In this document: piece by piece, positions 41,501-55,500 of the stretch
Layout of the letters: each line of letters opens with the position of its first letter
How positions within the stretch are numbered: the stretch's first letter is position 1
Assembly: GCF_002443255.2 (NCBI RefSeq)
Contig: NW_019211459.1
Span: 523,333-587,332, forward strand
Source: Varroa destructor
Taxonomy: Eukaryota > Arthropoda > Arachnida > Mesostigmata > Varroidae
Length of the DNA: 64,000 bases
Direction: 5' to 3'
Program-made: the position numbers and the translations under genes
The notes under the pieces: generated by a model
What the model was told of the DNA's origin: nothing
The model's database searches: none
What the model saw: the letters and a program-made list of their open reading frames with translations, nothing else

Positions 41501-44500
41501 GCAGAAGTATGGGATAGATTTTTTCGAAGCAAGGTATCACCATGTTATAGCCATCGATTCCTTACATCCATCCATAAATCATGACGAGCTGAGTAAAAAT
41601 GCAATATATCTTACTACAACTAAAGGGGTATTTCGGCCAAAAATTCAATGTAGTAACTTTTTCGCTCAGGTGATGTTACGACAGAAATTTTCTTTACTTG
41701 GAAATCTATGCAGAGGACATTTCTTAGTTCGAATCGGAATGCATTACATCTTCAGTCTCAGTTTTTGGGTCGAAAATGCCGTTTGAAATGTGTCCGTGGA
41801 AGAATTTCTTGACTCCAGTCATTCAACCGAGTAAAAGTGTATATGTATTTATATCATTTTTTTTTTAGGAAACTATGTTATACAAAAAAAGGACAAATAA
41901 GAAAACTTTTAAACATTATTAGCGTTTTAAGAACAGAGTCACCAGGTTAGCTGACTCTGTAAATTGTAACGTGTATTAAAAGTCGGCCAAAGGCTCATTC
42001 GATAGGCTTACGTGCCTCAGAGGTTGACCAACGACCCGTCCTACTCACGGGCGTTCTGAAGAAAGAGTCATCAGTTGACATTAAAAAAAAGTGATTACAG
42101 AAGGGTAACGACTTAAGTGGAGCATAGTAGTTGTGGTAAGACAACTGTTAGTGTATATCTATTATAATTTATTTTAGACTTGGTCTGAAAAAACAAATTA
42201 ACAGCAAAACAGACGGAGGGCTCGGCGTACAAGTCAGTTTAATCTACCTACTATTAAACCTTTTGCCTGTTCGCTTATTCGAGTCAAATCGGTCCTATTA
42301 CAGAACGCTCAGATCGGGCTAATTTCTGCTGGGTTACGAGAAATTTTTCTTGGAAGAGTTGGGTGTAAGATGAAGCCAATAGAGACAAATACTCTTCCCC
42401 GGGGAATTGTTTTTCTTATAAAGCATAATATTAATATGGAAGAGCTCGCAGTTTTTTACTAATAAAGATTCTGGAAATGTTATATACGATTAAGTTGTTT
42501 GTTTCGCAAGCTCATATTTGAAAAGGTAATTTTACTTTCTCATGTTTTTTTTGCGACCCAGTCGTAAGACGTCTATTAATTGTTTACTTTTACTATTATA
42601 ATTGGTGATTTTCTTCGAAATGGCTCATAATTGACATAATATGAACTATCGCAGTCTATAAACTCTTGGTGTTCAAATACTTTTTTTCTGAGAACAGTTT
42701 CTTTTTCTCATGGGGAAGGATAATACAAATTCTTTCGATTTGCGAGATAGTAGATAAAATGCAAACTATCTGGTCATATATAGCTCGTATTGAGTGAGTA
42801 TTTTTCTTTTCTATAGAACGTAATGATAAACAGCGCGAGATAACACCAGCAGTTCGACAACTGTTGAGAATTTCCTTAAGGACTATATTAGAAAGGTTTT
42901 TTGGTGGTAAAATTGTTTAAAATGGTGATATATCTAACCGTACCAGGATTACAACAAGACCCCGAATGAGGACTGGGAATAATTGTAAAAGGTTATGGAA
43001 TGAGATTCCGTGGAGGACTGTTCCGCCGTGTTCACAGATGAAACTTATCTTTACTGACTTTTCTAAGAAATTGTGGAGTTGAACTCAAGTAGTGCACTAA
43101 GAAATACAATATGTAGAGCGTTAAGAAAATTAATTGCAATGTAACGATGAGGTTGTAGAACTGCAAAAAGCTCACGGATTAACCGACACAGAATAAGAAA
43201 TATGACTATCACAACCAGATACAATCGGAAATTATAGGACAATTGAACGCGATCGAAAAACGTCGGCCTGCAATCGAGCAATAGTTTACATTAGATATAG
43301 AAGTATAATACGAATCAAAATACCTGACTACAAACTAATGAGATAACTATCGCGGAAGATGTAGAAGGATTATTAGAGCATTCCAATGGGAAAATAGGAA
43401 CAGACACCTGAAGTCGTATAACTGTAAGGAGGTAAATGGTACTAACAGATCGAATCGGCCAGGAGAATGTAGCTGCTCTAACCAGATAAAGGGAATGGTA
43501 TCCTATCCTATCTTAGGGGTGTTTTGACCGCATAACTAAAAAGATGTGCGTCTGCAGTCGAAGTATAGTTGTTTGAGCTCGTGTTACACCAGGCTGACCA
43601 AATGGCTGGAAAGGTGGGTTTGTAATGGGCTGGATATAATATCAAAAAATCAATTTAGATAAATAATTGCATGGAACACAAACGGGAACTGAAATGCTTT
43701 GGCCCGTTCAGCGTACGATTAAGCGTCTACGTATATCTGTGCACTGATGTGTTCTCTAACATGCTTTTTGTAAAATAGTATTTCTTATTTAACTAAGAGC
43801 TAATTCTTGCCATGTAGTTAGGTGGTTTTTACGAGACGTATTTTGCCAATCGAAGATTCGTTCAGCACCTGTCTAAAACTTTCTAAAAGCTTTCTAGTGG
43901 ATGGACATAACCCGCGTGGATGGCACGCGTATAAGATAACTACGCTAAAGTAAAGAGGTCACTGAGGCAAGATAGTAGATTGATTAAATAAGAAAAAATA
44001 AAGCTTTTATAATTAGATAAATGCAACGTTATCACGCGAGTACTGAAGTAGGGTTTCAAAGGCGTAGTTACCGAATGCCTATAAAAGCATAGATTTATAA
44101 TAAAGTTAAACCTTATGTTTAACTATTTAACATGCGTAAGGTTCGTTGGTATAATATATCTTAATAGAATAGGAAAGATAATTGGTTTGGGCGAGATCGC
44201 TACAAAGGGGTGCTACCATAGATAGAACAGAATGATGATTACGACTCAGAACAGAATGATATCAGACCCCAATATTAGCTCGGGTGCAAACAGAATTAGC
44301 TAAAACGACGGCGCGGCGTAAACTGCAAATCAACCAAGTATATCACATAATAGAATACAATAAAATAAATTTATTAACGATGCTGTTTTTGGTTTGTTGA
44401 TGTCTTTACTTGTTCTTTTAGTTTTGAGCTTCAAGCTCTCTGTTTGTCTAACAAGTCATGGGACACAGGTCCTAAGGCGAATGTAGGTGTATAAATGGGA

Positions 44501-47500
44501 CACGATTCTGATTTCAGGATAGGCCTTCATTCTTAAGCTGAAATAATTAGATTTCGTAATAGTTAATAATAACTAGTTAATACAGGGCAATTAATTACTC
44601 GAGTTGATCGACGTTTGTTTTTACGAAAAATTCAGACCGAGACTTGTCCAATATAAAACATAATGCGATGATATTCAGAAAAGACTTGAAAATAACAAGC
44701 CATTTGTTTATCTAGGTACTGGGCGGTGTTGATGAACAGGTTTTTCTAGCGGCATTTGATGAGCCTCCACTACCGTTGGTGCCAGCGTTACATTCGGCCA
44801 GGGATCTCGATAACCACATGAATGGAGTAAGTACATCAATAGTTCCATTTACAAAAATCGCACAGTTGTCGTAAGGTTTAAAATCGCAATCTCATTTCTC
44901 CCGCTTGCCAAAGCCAGCGATATAAGGCTCATGCCGTTTCAGTTAACAAAACAAATTTCTGCGCACATCTTTTCTGCTACAGTCTGAAGTTCGGGGTCTC
45001 AGGGGGTCACCTTGGAAATAACATTAGCCATTTAGTAATTACATTTTAGATACATTTATATGTGTGTGTACGTAAAATTTCCAGATCCGGTCAGCGCTTG
45101 GAAATCCTGAAGTCGACTGGGAACGGAGAGTTGCACTGCTCAAAGCCTTAAGAGGTATTACTTTTTTTCGAAATTAATTGGTAATTTGTAACCATCTTAA
45201 TATAAGTACCCGTTACAGAACATTCGGAATTTCGAAATTGGCATAATTCACTGGCTGGAAAGCATACCTATCGTATCATTCTCAACCGCGCATTTTAAAT
45301 TATCGTTAAATATCGTGTGATAGGATATTTTGCTTCTGGTGCAATTACATACATTCGGTATTGAATATTCTCTAGAAAAAAAACAAACATTACCTATTTG
45401 TCTTATACGAGTGGATTAAATCACACGATAACGACGATCCGTGTAAATTGTATATTTTACACGTTTATTCTACTATCATTGTTGTACTCAAGCATTATGC
45501 CGCTCTTTTCTACATATTGTTTTTGAGTGAGATATACTATAATTCATACAATTATACAACGATAATTTGTCCATGATTCTTGATGTTGTTATTGAAAGAT
45601 TCGATACAAAATTGATTCGATGCGTAAAACACGCACTGGTATGACGATCCAGCCTGCCTATGCACGAGTGCAATCGGTTTGTACAATGAGGTCTTTTTCC
45701 TATCGTAAATTTTCGTCACAGATACAAGTGTGGGGTGCCGTCGATCATCGCTCATTCTGTTAATATGCATGCAGTACTCCATCTGTCTGAACATGGCCTA
45801 AAATATACTTATAGAATTGAAAAAACGGGTTAGCTGGAATAGATCGTGAACCAGAGTGAATATGAACATAAATATATGAATACAAGCTGGTCTGGCCAAG
45901 GACTATATAAGCGAACAGTTAGTTCAGAAATGGCGGATCATAGTTTCGTTATCATCTATAATGGCCATTATAGAGTTTAAATCCGATAATAAACGATACC
46001 TTGACAACTGTTTTGCGCAGTAATCTATGCCTGTGTTAAAATTTGATGCGTATTCACCATAGATAGTAGAGGCTTCTATAGCGGATATAAATAATATAAA
46101 TGTCACGATTCCGAATGATGGCTAGCAGTAGTTTTCGGAATCTACGTGTATCTAGTATTCACGTACAGCGCCGCCGCTTGAATGACTAAATCCTCTCACT
46201 TTTGACAAAACTTTTCAGTTTAATAATAATATCGTTGCAACAATGAAAGCGAAATTTTCGAATATCACTTTTCGTAGTAACTTATGATAATAAAGTTTGT
46301 AATGAGCTACCCATTTTACATTGTATAAATATAGATATTTTAAGAATACAAATATAGTTGTTGTTTTACGATAAGAATCGCCCTGACGTAAATGGGCACT
46401 TCTGTTATCAATGAAAATTGTGCACAAAACAGCGGTCAATTAACGTACTAATATTTATCTCGAAATGCTTTTGTAGCGGTGGTGCGCGCTGGCGGCGCCT
46501 TGTATGACGAGTTCTTCGCCGCGCTTCGGTTACTTGAAGTTCCGTTTCAGACATGTGTCCGCGATCTTCGCTCGCAAGTAGTTCGAGAGGCGTGCATCAG
46601 CATTGCGTACGAATGCGATCTTACTATTCCATGAGTTTTGAAACTTTCAAGAGGCGATATATTATATATAGAATATATATATATATATAGAATGTATATT
46701 TTTTTTCATTCAACCTTCGGTAACTCAATAGCCAATTTTGGTTAAGTATTTATTACCCTTCCCTACTTTGGAAAGGGTAATGATTCGAATACGTTTGACT
46801 GTTGATCCTTCCCGAGGTGTCTCGTTTCGTGGCTCCGTAGTTTAAATCGTATTTCTTTACATAACTTACGCATCTGTTTCTTAATTTTTTATTAATCTAT
46901 ATCTTTTGCATTGATTGTACTGACAGGTACGTGTGTCGTGAACTAGGCCGTCGAGTTGATCATCTGTGTGAAATTCTCCTGCCATCTCTCATACAACTTA
47001 TCGGATCGTCTGCCAAAGTTGTGTCCTCATCAGGTCAGCGTATTTACTTACTACTTATTACGCCCAGCTCTACTGACTTTGACTGACCGTAAACCACGGG
47101 GTGCGCTGTGGTACGAATGTGCTTTACTATGAAGAAAGTTATTCTTCAGAATGATAGCCGACTCAATAATTAAAGTGGAAATGTCCTTTGTGTCGCTTTC
47201 GAAAAACAACACAGGAGCCCTAGTTTGAAATTAAATACATTTAGTATTAAAAGCTTACATTATAATCCTTCAAATAATTGTTATTTACTTTTAGAAAATT
47301 TAAAATTATAAAAACGTATTTCTCTAATCGTCAGTATTTTGTTATTTTAGGAATAACCTGCATTCATTTTATTTTACAACATGTTCACTCACCCCGACTT
47401 ATCCCGCTTATTACGAGAAATCTCACCTCGAAAAACCGGGTTAGTGTTCCAGCCTAATAATACCGAGCTTTAAAAAAGCATAAACTCGTTTGACGAATTT

Positions 47501-49532
47501 TGGCATCATGCAGAAACAGTGTAGAACAAGGATTTACACAAGTGCATACGTGCCAATATAGTATTTTAGTATGTACGAAATAAGCAGAATGGCAAAATTG
47601 TTCGCTCTCACCAAAATTGCGAAAAAATAGCAATAGTTAATATTATTACTATTATTGTTAATTAACATAAGGTTATTTTTCTAGGAGATCCGTCGATATT
47701 GCTGCGAGTTCTTACATCAGCTGCTGCTTATTTGGCCTGCGGGCTCCCTCGAGAAGCACATTGTCACTATCCAGGACGCCATCAAGAAAGGTGCGCATGC
47801 CAACAAATGTTACCAACTTATGTATCTGTGCCTCTGCCTCGCGCTTAACTCTAAGCAGTTCATACTGGAATACTTAAAATCCACAATTTTTGCGCTGGTT
47901 GATAATATTTACAGGCATTTCGGATGCCGACTCGGAAGCCCGTTGCCAGGCCCGAAAAGCTTTCTGGGGCTTCGCGGACCACTTCCCGCGGGAGGCCGAT
48001 AAGCTGTTGCTATCGCTTGATGTAGCCAAACAGCGTTTGCTACATTCGGGATACATTTCCAACGGCCACAACTCAATTAGTAAGCAACGTTAGGCCCTAT
48101 AGGCTGACTGGCGTTTTCTGGCCACTGCCTCTTCCTTTTACCGACTAATTCCCGTCTTCTACGGCTAATTACCATTGATAATCTGTCTACATGGTTTCCA
48201 TACGTGATATAACAAAGCATTAAAAAAGTAGTAATATAATTCTTAAGCTGTGTGAGTATCCTTAGGCTGTTCGTCAACTGTAGTTTGCTGAGGTGCTTCT
48301 TTAGCCACTTACTAATCTCGTTACTTCTGTCGTTCTGTGTTTTGTCCTTGCTTCTCTTTAGCGATCTCGCCTATGAGCCAGTCGTTGTTCGGCTCATCGC
48401 CGTCTTCGTTGACGCGATCGTCTTGCGGGCTGAGTTCCCCTCTGGGGGGACACAGTCTTCCATCTGGGGGGCGAACGCCATCATCCGAGAGCCTACATCG
48501 CTCTCTTACCGCTGCATCGCAGGCTGCCAGCCAGTATGGCACCACATCTAGAGGTATCAATAAAAGTGAAGTCCTTCTTTAACCTCTTAAGGATATAGAC
48601 AAATGTAATGATTCTGATATCTGAAGAGCTGCTTTTTTTAAGGCCCGAGTATAATACGATGATAGCTAAATAGACGTAGTTGAAACTACAGCTTGTATGG
48701 GTAAATGTGTTTACATGTACACACACGCGCACGTATATATGTATATACTAAACGGAATGTAGATAAAAAAATATGTGAAATGTTTAAGTTGTTTAACTGT
48801 ATACTTCCAAACAGCATCAATAAGGGATAGTAAACATTTGAAAAGTACGTTATTTATATTATTACGTAATGCTATCACGAAATAAAAAAAATTTGCGATT
48901 TTTACGACATTTTACTTAGACAACTGCTGATCATGTCGAGCTAATGCAGAGGATCGTTTGATATTCTTGAAAAAAAAAATACTGTAGATATCCAAACGGT
49001 CCTATTACTTAGATCGTTTAAAATAATTAGAATTTTTGAGAGTTTTGTTTTGACAATTTTCTGTACAACAACTAAACAGGTCGGTCTGCACGATACTTGA
49101 AATCTGCAAGGCTTCTCAAAGTATTATAGTTAAATGTATAACTCCACCGGTGTTTCAATTGTATATCTAGCGATTTTCCTTATTTGTACGTGTCAACGTC
49201 TATTTCAATTTTGTCACATCGTTGGGTCCATCGTCTCGGCCACCCACAGTACGGCCTGTTTCGACAGCTCGCCGTTCTAATAGCTCGATCGACGCGAGTG
49301 CTGCCCGTGCAGCACGTCTACGTGTCGTTGCCGGCGGGACCAGCAGCGCAACGAGTTCTAACGGCAGTTCACCAAAGCATTATCATCATCATCCAGCACA
49401 CAACAAACAGAGTCCAGCCAATTCGAGTAGCTCGACTCCGAGCACGCCGCAGGTCCAACCAAAGAATGCGTTCGGTTTTGGCCAGTATCTCTGTAAGTAG
49501 AAATAAAAATTATTTACCTTAAATGGAGGCCC

Positions 49533-49566
<34 letters not shown>

Positions 49567-52500
49567 CGTATAAATTAACAAAAATATATTTAAAAAAAAT
49601 AAATAAAATTATATATATTACAATCGCGGAACCGGTTGTAACTGACGACACTGAATAATTTTTGAATCACATGCCACTAGCAGACGAATTTTTGTTTCTA
49701 AATACTTCAGTCCTAAGTATAAAAAAATGAAAATAAACATGAATTCTTTTGACAAATCATCGTTCTAGCCCAACTAGCTTAAATATTAATCGACTTCAAA
49801 GTCCTAATGTATACGTCTTTCTCAGTTATATTCGTCTCTTCAAAACTGGTTCAGGTTAACCCGAATTCTCTCATTGGTTTGACACTTTCAGCTCGGAGCT
49901 CCTCGCGAACCCGGCTCGACTCGTCAAGTACTCTGACGACGCCTACAAGAGGGCGCCAGTCTCGCGTGTCTCAGTCACAACGTAAGCCTGTTTAAGACTG
50001 TTTTTTTTCTAAAGAATTTTAACAACATTTTGATTGTTTTTGGCCACTAGACAAACATTTCTGTCCATAACATTTTGAAGTGCTTACCTAAAGACGTATG
50101 TTGAAGGTGACTAGCTCAATTTAGTTATCGACTGGCAGGAGCCCGATTTGATTTTATGTAACCGCGGACATGTTGTCGCACATCATACATAATATCGTAT
50201 CCATATNNNNNNNNNNNNNNNNNNNNNNNNNNNNNNNNNNNNNNNNNNNNNNNNNNNNNNNNNNNNNNNNNNNNNNNNNNNNNNNNNNNNNNNNNNNNNN
50301 NNNNNNTATATATACGTAGCTGAACAATGAGTCAATAACTAGAATTTGACCAATTCTAAATTCGACAGTAAGCATTGTTCGCTGTTTGGTCAAATAATTT
50401 GTTAATAGTCTATATACCTATAATAAAAGAAAGTTTTTACCTCTGAATCATACTGTTTTTTTGTCATACTGTTGACGACAGCCAATAGCCGCTCAGCATC
50501 CCCTTCGTCTCGGTTGAGTTATGCAACATACAACAATATGTTACCGGACGGACGTATTCGACGCTCAGGTATTCCTACGCCGAGCACTGGAAGATCTCGA
50601 GAACCTTCACCAACCAGGTACTCAGGGCATCACTTTTACGGCTCATGCTTTTCCGTCGTCAAAAGAAATTTCATATTTGACGACAGAAAGAAGGCCTTGA
50701 CTGACTTTGGATTTTGGACTCATGAAAATTTTAAATGTAACTGAATATCATAACCCTACAGAGGTAAATAGTTTTATAAAACAGTTAAGCTGGATAATTT
50801 TGCTTCGAAAGGTCGGTATCGAGTCTAGTTTCAACAGCTACCGTAGGCCGCGAGCGACGCTCTTCTTTGGGTCGACCCTCATTGCGATTTGACTCACTCG
50901 ACAGGCAACTTCGCAATGGACGTGATGGGGAAGAAAGAATTCGCACAGCTTTCGCGGTAGGATTGTCACTTTTATTTGTCGTCTATTGAAGACTTCAATC
51001 TCTCTAGAAGCTACAATTGAATTATCTTAAACGTGAGATTATCTCCATGTAGCATCATGTATTAAATCCTATGCTAAAATTATCACACGTATCTTCTACT
51101 TTCGCTAAGGCGCCACCATATGCTTCACCATTGACGTCTCGTGCTGTTTTCGGCTCGAGTTCTCAATGCCAGACTTCATCATTGGCTGTGTCCGGCAATG
51201 TCAGTAGTCACCATGGGGGAGGGAGTGGCAATGGCGGTAGCGAGGGCTCTTCGTCAATATGTTCCGACGTATCCCGCAGTCAAGAAGACTATGTTGCCGA
51301 TCTACTGCTTAGTCTTGCTAGTATCCATTGGTCCGACCGAAAGGAAGGCTTGCTTGTAAGTATTTGCATGATTTCGTCTGAGGCATTTGTTAAGTATCCA
51401 TTCGCTATCGCTCCTTTTCAATTTTCAGACCCGCTGACAATCACTAAACTTGATTAAGCAGATAAAAGTTGAGTCAACCAGTAAAACTTTGGTTTTATGC
51501 AATGTCTTTTGTGTTACGATGGCAGGGATTACAAAGCGTTCTGCGTTCTCATTCGCGCCGTCTCACGGAAGCGGAACTGCGATCGGTCACCCAGACGATG
51601 ACTAAGATGTTTATGGACCCACACACAAAGGTAGTAATAATTACAGAAGGAGCAACATTACAACATCGAAAATCATGCTGGTTGCTGGGGGAAGGTCGAT
51701 TTTGCTCTTGATGGTTACTTTTTTTAAGGGCAATTTTGGTATACTTAGCGCATGTATTCTCAAGCTCAGCTTGTCTGAGGTTGAGGCGTGCCTGATTCAA
51801 GTTATCGCTTTTTGATGTGTTCTGTAACTGATCAGAGTAATCTTGCATCAGATAAAAGACGCTATAATGGGCGGCAGCACGTGTTGCACGATCGCTCGTA
51901 ATGACGCTTTGACATATGCTTTCAGGTGTTTTCACTATTCCTAGATACTCTCTATGATCTGGTAGCGGCACAAGCCTGCGAGTTGCAGCGAAACGTGCCT
52001 TCGTTTTTGGCCGCACTTCTAACGAAGCTTTTTACAAAACTTGGCCATGATCTACTAAGTTCTGTGAATTCAAAGATTCACGCAACGCTCGCACTAGTAC
52101 GGGATTCCTTTCCCCGCGGCGAGCAGTTCGTCATTATTACGAGATTCCTTAATGATCCCGTGCACCAGTCCACCTCGGTAAAGGTATGCATTCAACTCGT
52201 ACATATTTCAATGACTTTCCGGCAAGGTACCACTGCTTACTGACTCCTATCAAGCGCAGATCTATGCCCATGTTGATAAACAGTATTACAGTCTTATTAA
52301 GGATACCAATCAATTTTCAAATACGCTTAATGCCGGTTTTCTGCCTGAGTCCGAAGGCAGCGTCTTCGTGCGCCTGAAAAATAATGTCTGTCTGATGCTT
52401 AGGTGAAAACTACTGTTTTGCGCTATCTGCTGAACTTGACGCGCCAAATGGATTCATCGGAGATACCAGCGAATGATCCGAACATGCGAGCCTGCTTGCA

Positions 52501-55500
52501 CAGATTTGTGGCCTGGGCATCGGCAGATCTCCCAGAACACCAGAATAATGGCTTAGCAACCGTCGGCGCAAAAACTGCTCAGCATCTCGATCGGTTTAGT
52601 ACAAATGGCCTTATGGTTAGTACAATTCATCCCCACACGCGTGTCCTATTGAGGACACTGTTTTGGACCCACGGTGACTGCTCTAAAGCTATTCAGCCAT
52701 CTTCATGTACACCGCCAACTAGTAGTATCGAAAATAAGAAAAAAGAAATACCAGTGAAGTGAAAAAACTAATGTTTGAAATAGTGTATTATATGAATAAA
52801 TTCGTGCCAAGTTTTATTGAGCATCTGTCGTAAGAAACATAACAATAAGGCGGGATCTTTGGTTTTTATTTTCAGCAAGTCGATGGGGTTCGTGTAGGGA
52901 CCATGGCAAGTGCTCGAGTCGCTCCAGAACTGTCCTCCCTATCACGAGCGTGCATTGGATCACTTTATCGGTGTAAAGCTTCCTATTTCTCTTTAGTGAT
53001 ACATCAGGTATGCTGCTTTTTAATCCGTGAAAGGTTAAGTGCTATTTAGATAGGTAAGCAGTATAAGTATGATACAAAAATTGTGTGGATTCGATTTCGT
53101 ATAATAAAGTTGCCTGACTGACTGATTTTTCTGGTTCCCATCCAATTTCAACAGATGGCTCCCGACTACCAGAGGGTTGCTTTGGATATCATCCAGAAAG
53201 AGCTTCTTCATCAGCAGCAACAACAACAGCAATCATCATCGATTAAGGAACAAACAACATCAGTATCCATGTACAATGGTGGCAGCAGTTCGAGTGGTGT
53301 CAGGTATGGCGCATCAATCATTTAGAGCACCTTTTTATGTTCTTTGAAGGACTGCCTCACGTTTATAATCTGCTTACTTTTGTAGCCTTGACTTAGTATA
53401 CTTTTACTTGTTGATTTGAGTATACCTTTAGCCCTTATGAAAATCGTTGTTAGTTCGAGCAGCTAATAAATCATCTTTACACTGAACAGCCGGTCAGGCA
53501 GCGACAGTTTAGCGTCACCGGTGACGCCCCAACGACCGTCGCCGTCTCCTTGTGCAATCGACTTTGTTATCGGAGGATCGCCTTCGGTGATAACGACCGC
53601 CTTAACGGATGAAACTGTCACCTCTAGCCACAGCGCGAGCGGAAATGGAGGAGCCAGTAGAAGCCTTATAAGCGATCCTATAACAGCTGGAAGTACATCC
53701 GACGAAGGACAGCTTAACGACTTACCCCCCTACAGCAATAATCCCCCAGTACCTCCGCCCTTGTCACAACGATCCTTTCACTCCTCAGGGTCCCAACATA
53801 ACCATAACAACATTGGTCATAGTCCTAAGGTAAGTCTGATCCACGGAACGCCTGGATACAAAAGGGCTACAGCAACGTCGTCAGGAATTATTGTGCCAGA
53901 TATCTGCCTCCAACGATTCATTCCTAAAATGTTTTCATGTATGAATATATTGGCGGGGTAAACCTAGTAAATTAAAGGCACGTAATAAAATAGGAATATG
54001 TTTAGAAACGCAATACATGATCTTTCTCCCTCTATACGTTTGTGCTTTTCAGGCCGGTTCGGCGGAAAGGCTGTCGCACTGTGTATCAGTGTTGAGCTCG
54101 CCCTTAAATTCGGCCGAAATGAAGCGCGCTGCCTTGGTCGAGCTCGACGAACTTCTCGACATACATGAGTTGTGGCAATCTGAACTCAACTTCAGGTTAG
54201 TCAATGGCAGAATGCAGCGCATTATAGCGAGTAGTAGAACCTTTATAGCGGATTTCTCAGAAGTATTCACAGATTTTTCATCTAAGTGACCTTTAATTGG
54301 TATGTCTAATTCTTCAGATCAACACTGAAAATTCTTTTGGACAACACCGAGTCTTCTGAGGAGTCTCCAGCCGTACGCGCTGGTGCATTACGATCTCTTT
54401 CCGCTCTTGTATCTGCGCAACCTCAACACTTCGCGCAGTATGCGGATCTCACGGTCGTTAAGCTTCTTCAAAGCCAGCTGGTTCGTATAATAATCGTTAA
54501 CCTACTAAATCATATTTTCCTATTAAGGTGATGTGTAAATAGAGATTATTAGTGGACGGCAGTTTTTCCTGACTACTAGTGAACAGCAAACCCAATTCGA
54601 CCCTTTTTTTGAACGTGCAAAGCGTAAGAGATAAATAAGCGGAAATAAATGGTGATTTCGACCTCATATTTTTAATGAGATATGAATAACAGATAAAAAG
54701 AGAATTAAAACATTCGGAACTATAAGGCGCATCTTTGTCGCTCGACTAAAGATAGATCTGGTAGTATAGCTACCAACGTAAAAGAAGTCATTGCGGTAAT
54801 TCGAAGCACGAGGAAAAAGCTCAGTAAAATCCGAGTGATTAGCGTGGCAGGAATGTGCCAAGCTTGACAAGATTAACGTTAGTGTCAGAGAAACACACAC
54901 TAAAATTGAAACAAAAAAATTGAAAGGTAATATGATTAAACTATTATCAAAAGGCTGACCGTAAGGTAGATATGGTTACTTATATATCAGTGCGTTGTTC
55001 TTGAGGAGACAACACGTGTGTCGCACCAAAAGTTACCTATTCGCAGGTGACACAAAACTACCTCATAATCGGTTGCTGCTGCCACCGTAGGGGGTTTGAA
55101 CTTTCCGATTAACGTTGACGTGATTTTCAAAAATCATTTTGGACGCACTGTCCATGAAACCGACATTAACCCATCTTCAATATCTGCCTTGCGTCTATAA
55201 ATGCGAACTCTCCAATTGTATTTTAAAATAATATTATTAAGTTAAATATTTTTCTGGCAAGACTATAATCCTAATATTTTAGAACTTATGTGGTTTCTGA
55301 ATAAAAGATTGTGATAAGCTACTTTGACATTGCTCCCTTGAAACTGACCATTGAGGGAGTTCCAAAAATCGAAACAGATATGTTTTATAATTTAGGATTT
55401 GGGCTGTACGGCGAACGCATCAAGATCACTTATCTAAGTTCTTTCAGTTTTTGCTGCCTAGCTAAAGACGCGTGTTATCTAGCATTGTCATGGTAAAAGA

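Larger units (their letters stand above)
39141..44715 (+). other. CLASP intron 3 (5.6 kb)
   Basis: Between CACAG|GTATCC and TTATCTAG. Holds the transposase relic, the poly(T) tract and the 65-bp repeat cluster; 41.9-44.7 kb contains nothing I can name. Other CLASP introns over 300 bp, such as 45155-46476 and 52.2-52.4 kb onward, likewise show no further genes. Confidence 0.75.

Noticed and set aside
51549..52016. 155-codon minus-strand ORF
   Set aside because: Antisense shadow of CLASP exons 17-18 and their intron; no homology or splice logic of its own.
55311..55496. ORF across the first 136-bp copy as a CLASP exon
   Set aside because: CLASP exon 24 joins exon 25 in phase with uninterrupted homology; this peptide has no CLASP counterpart.
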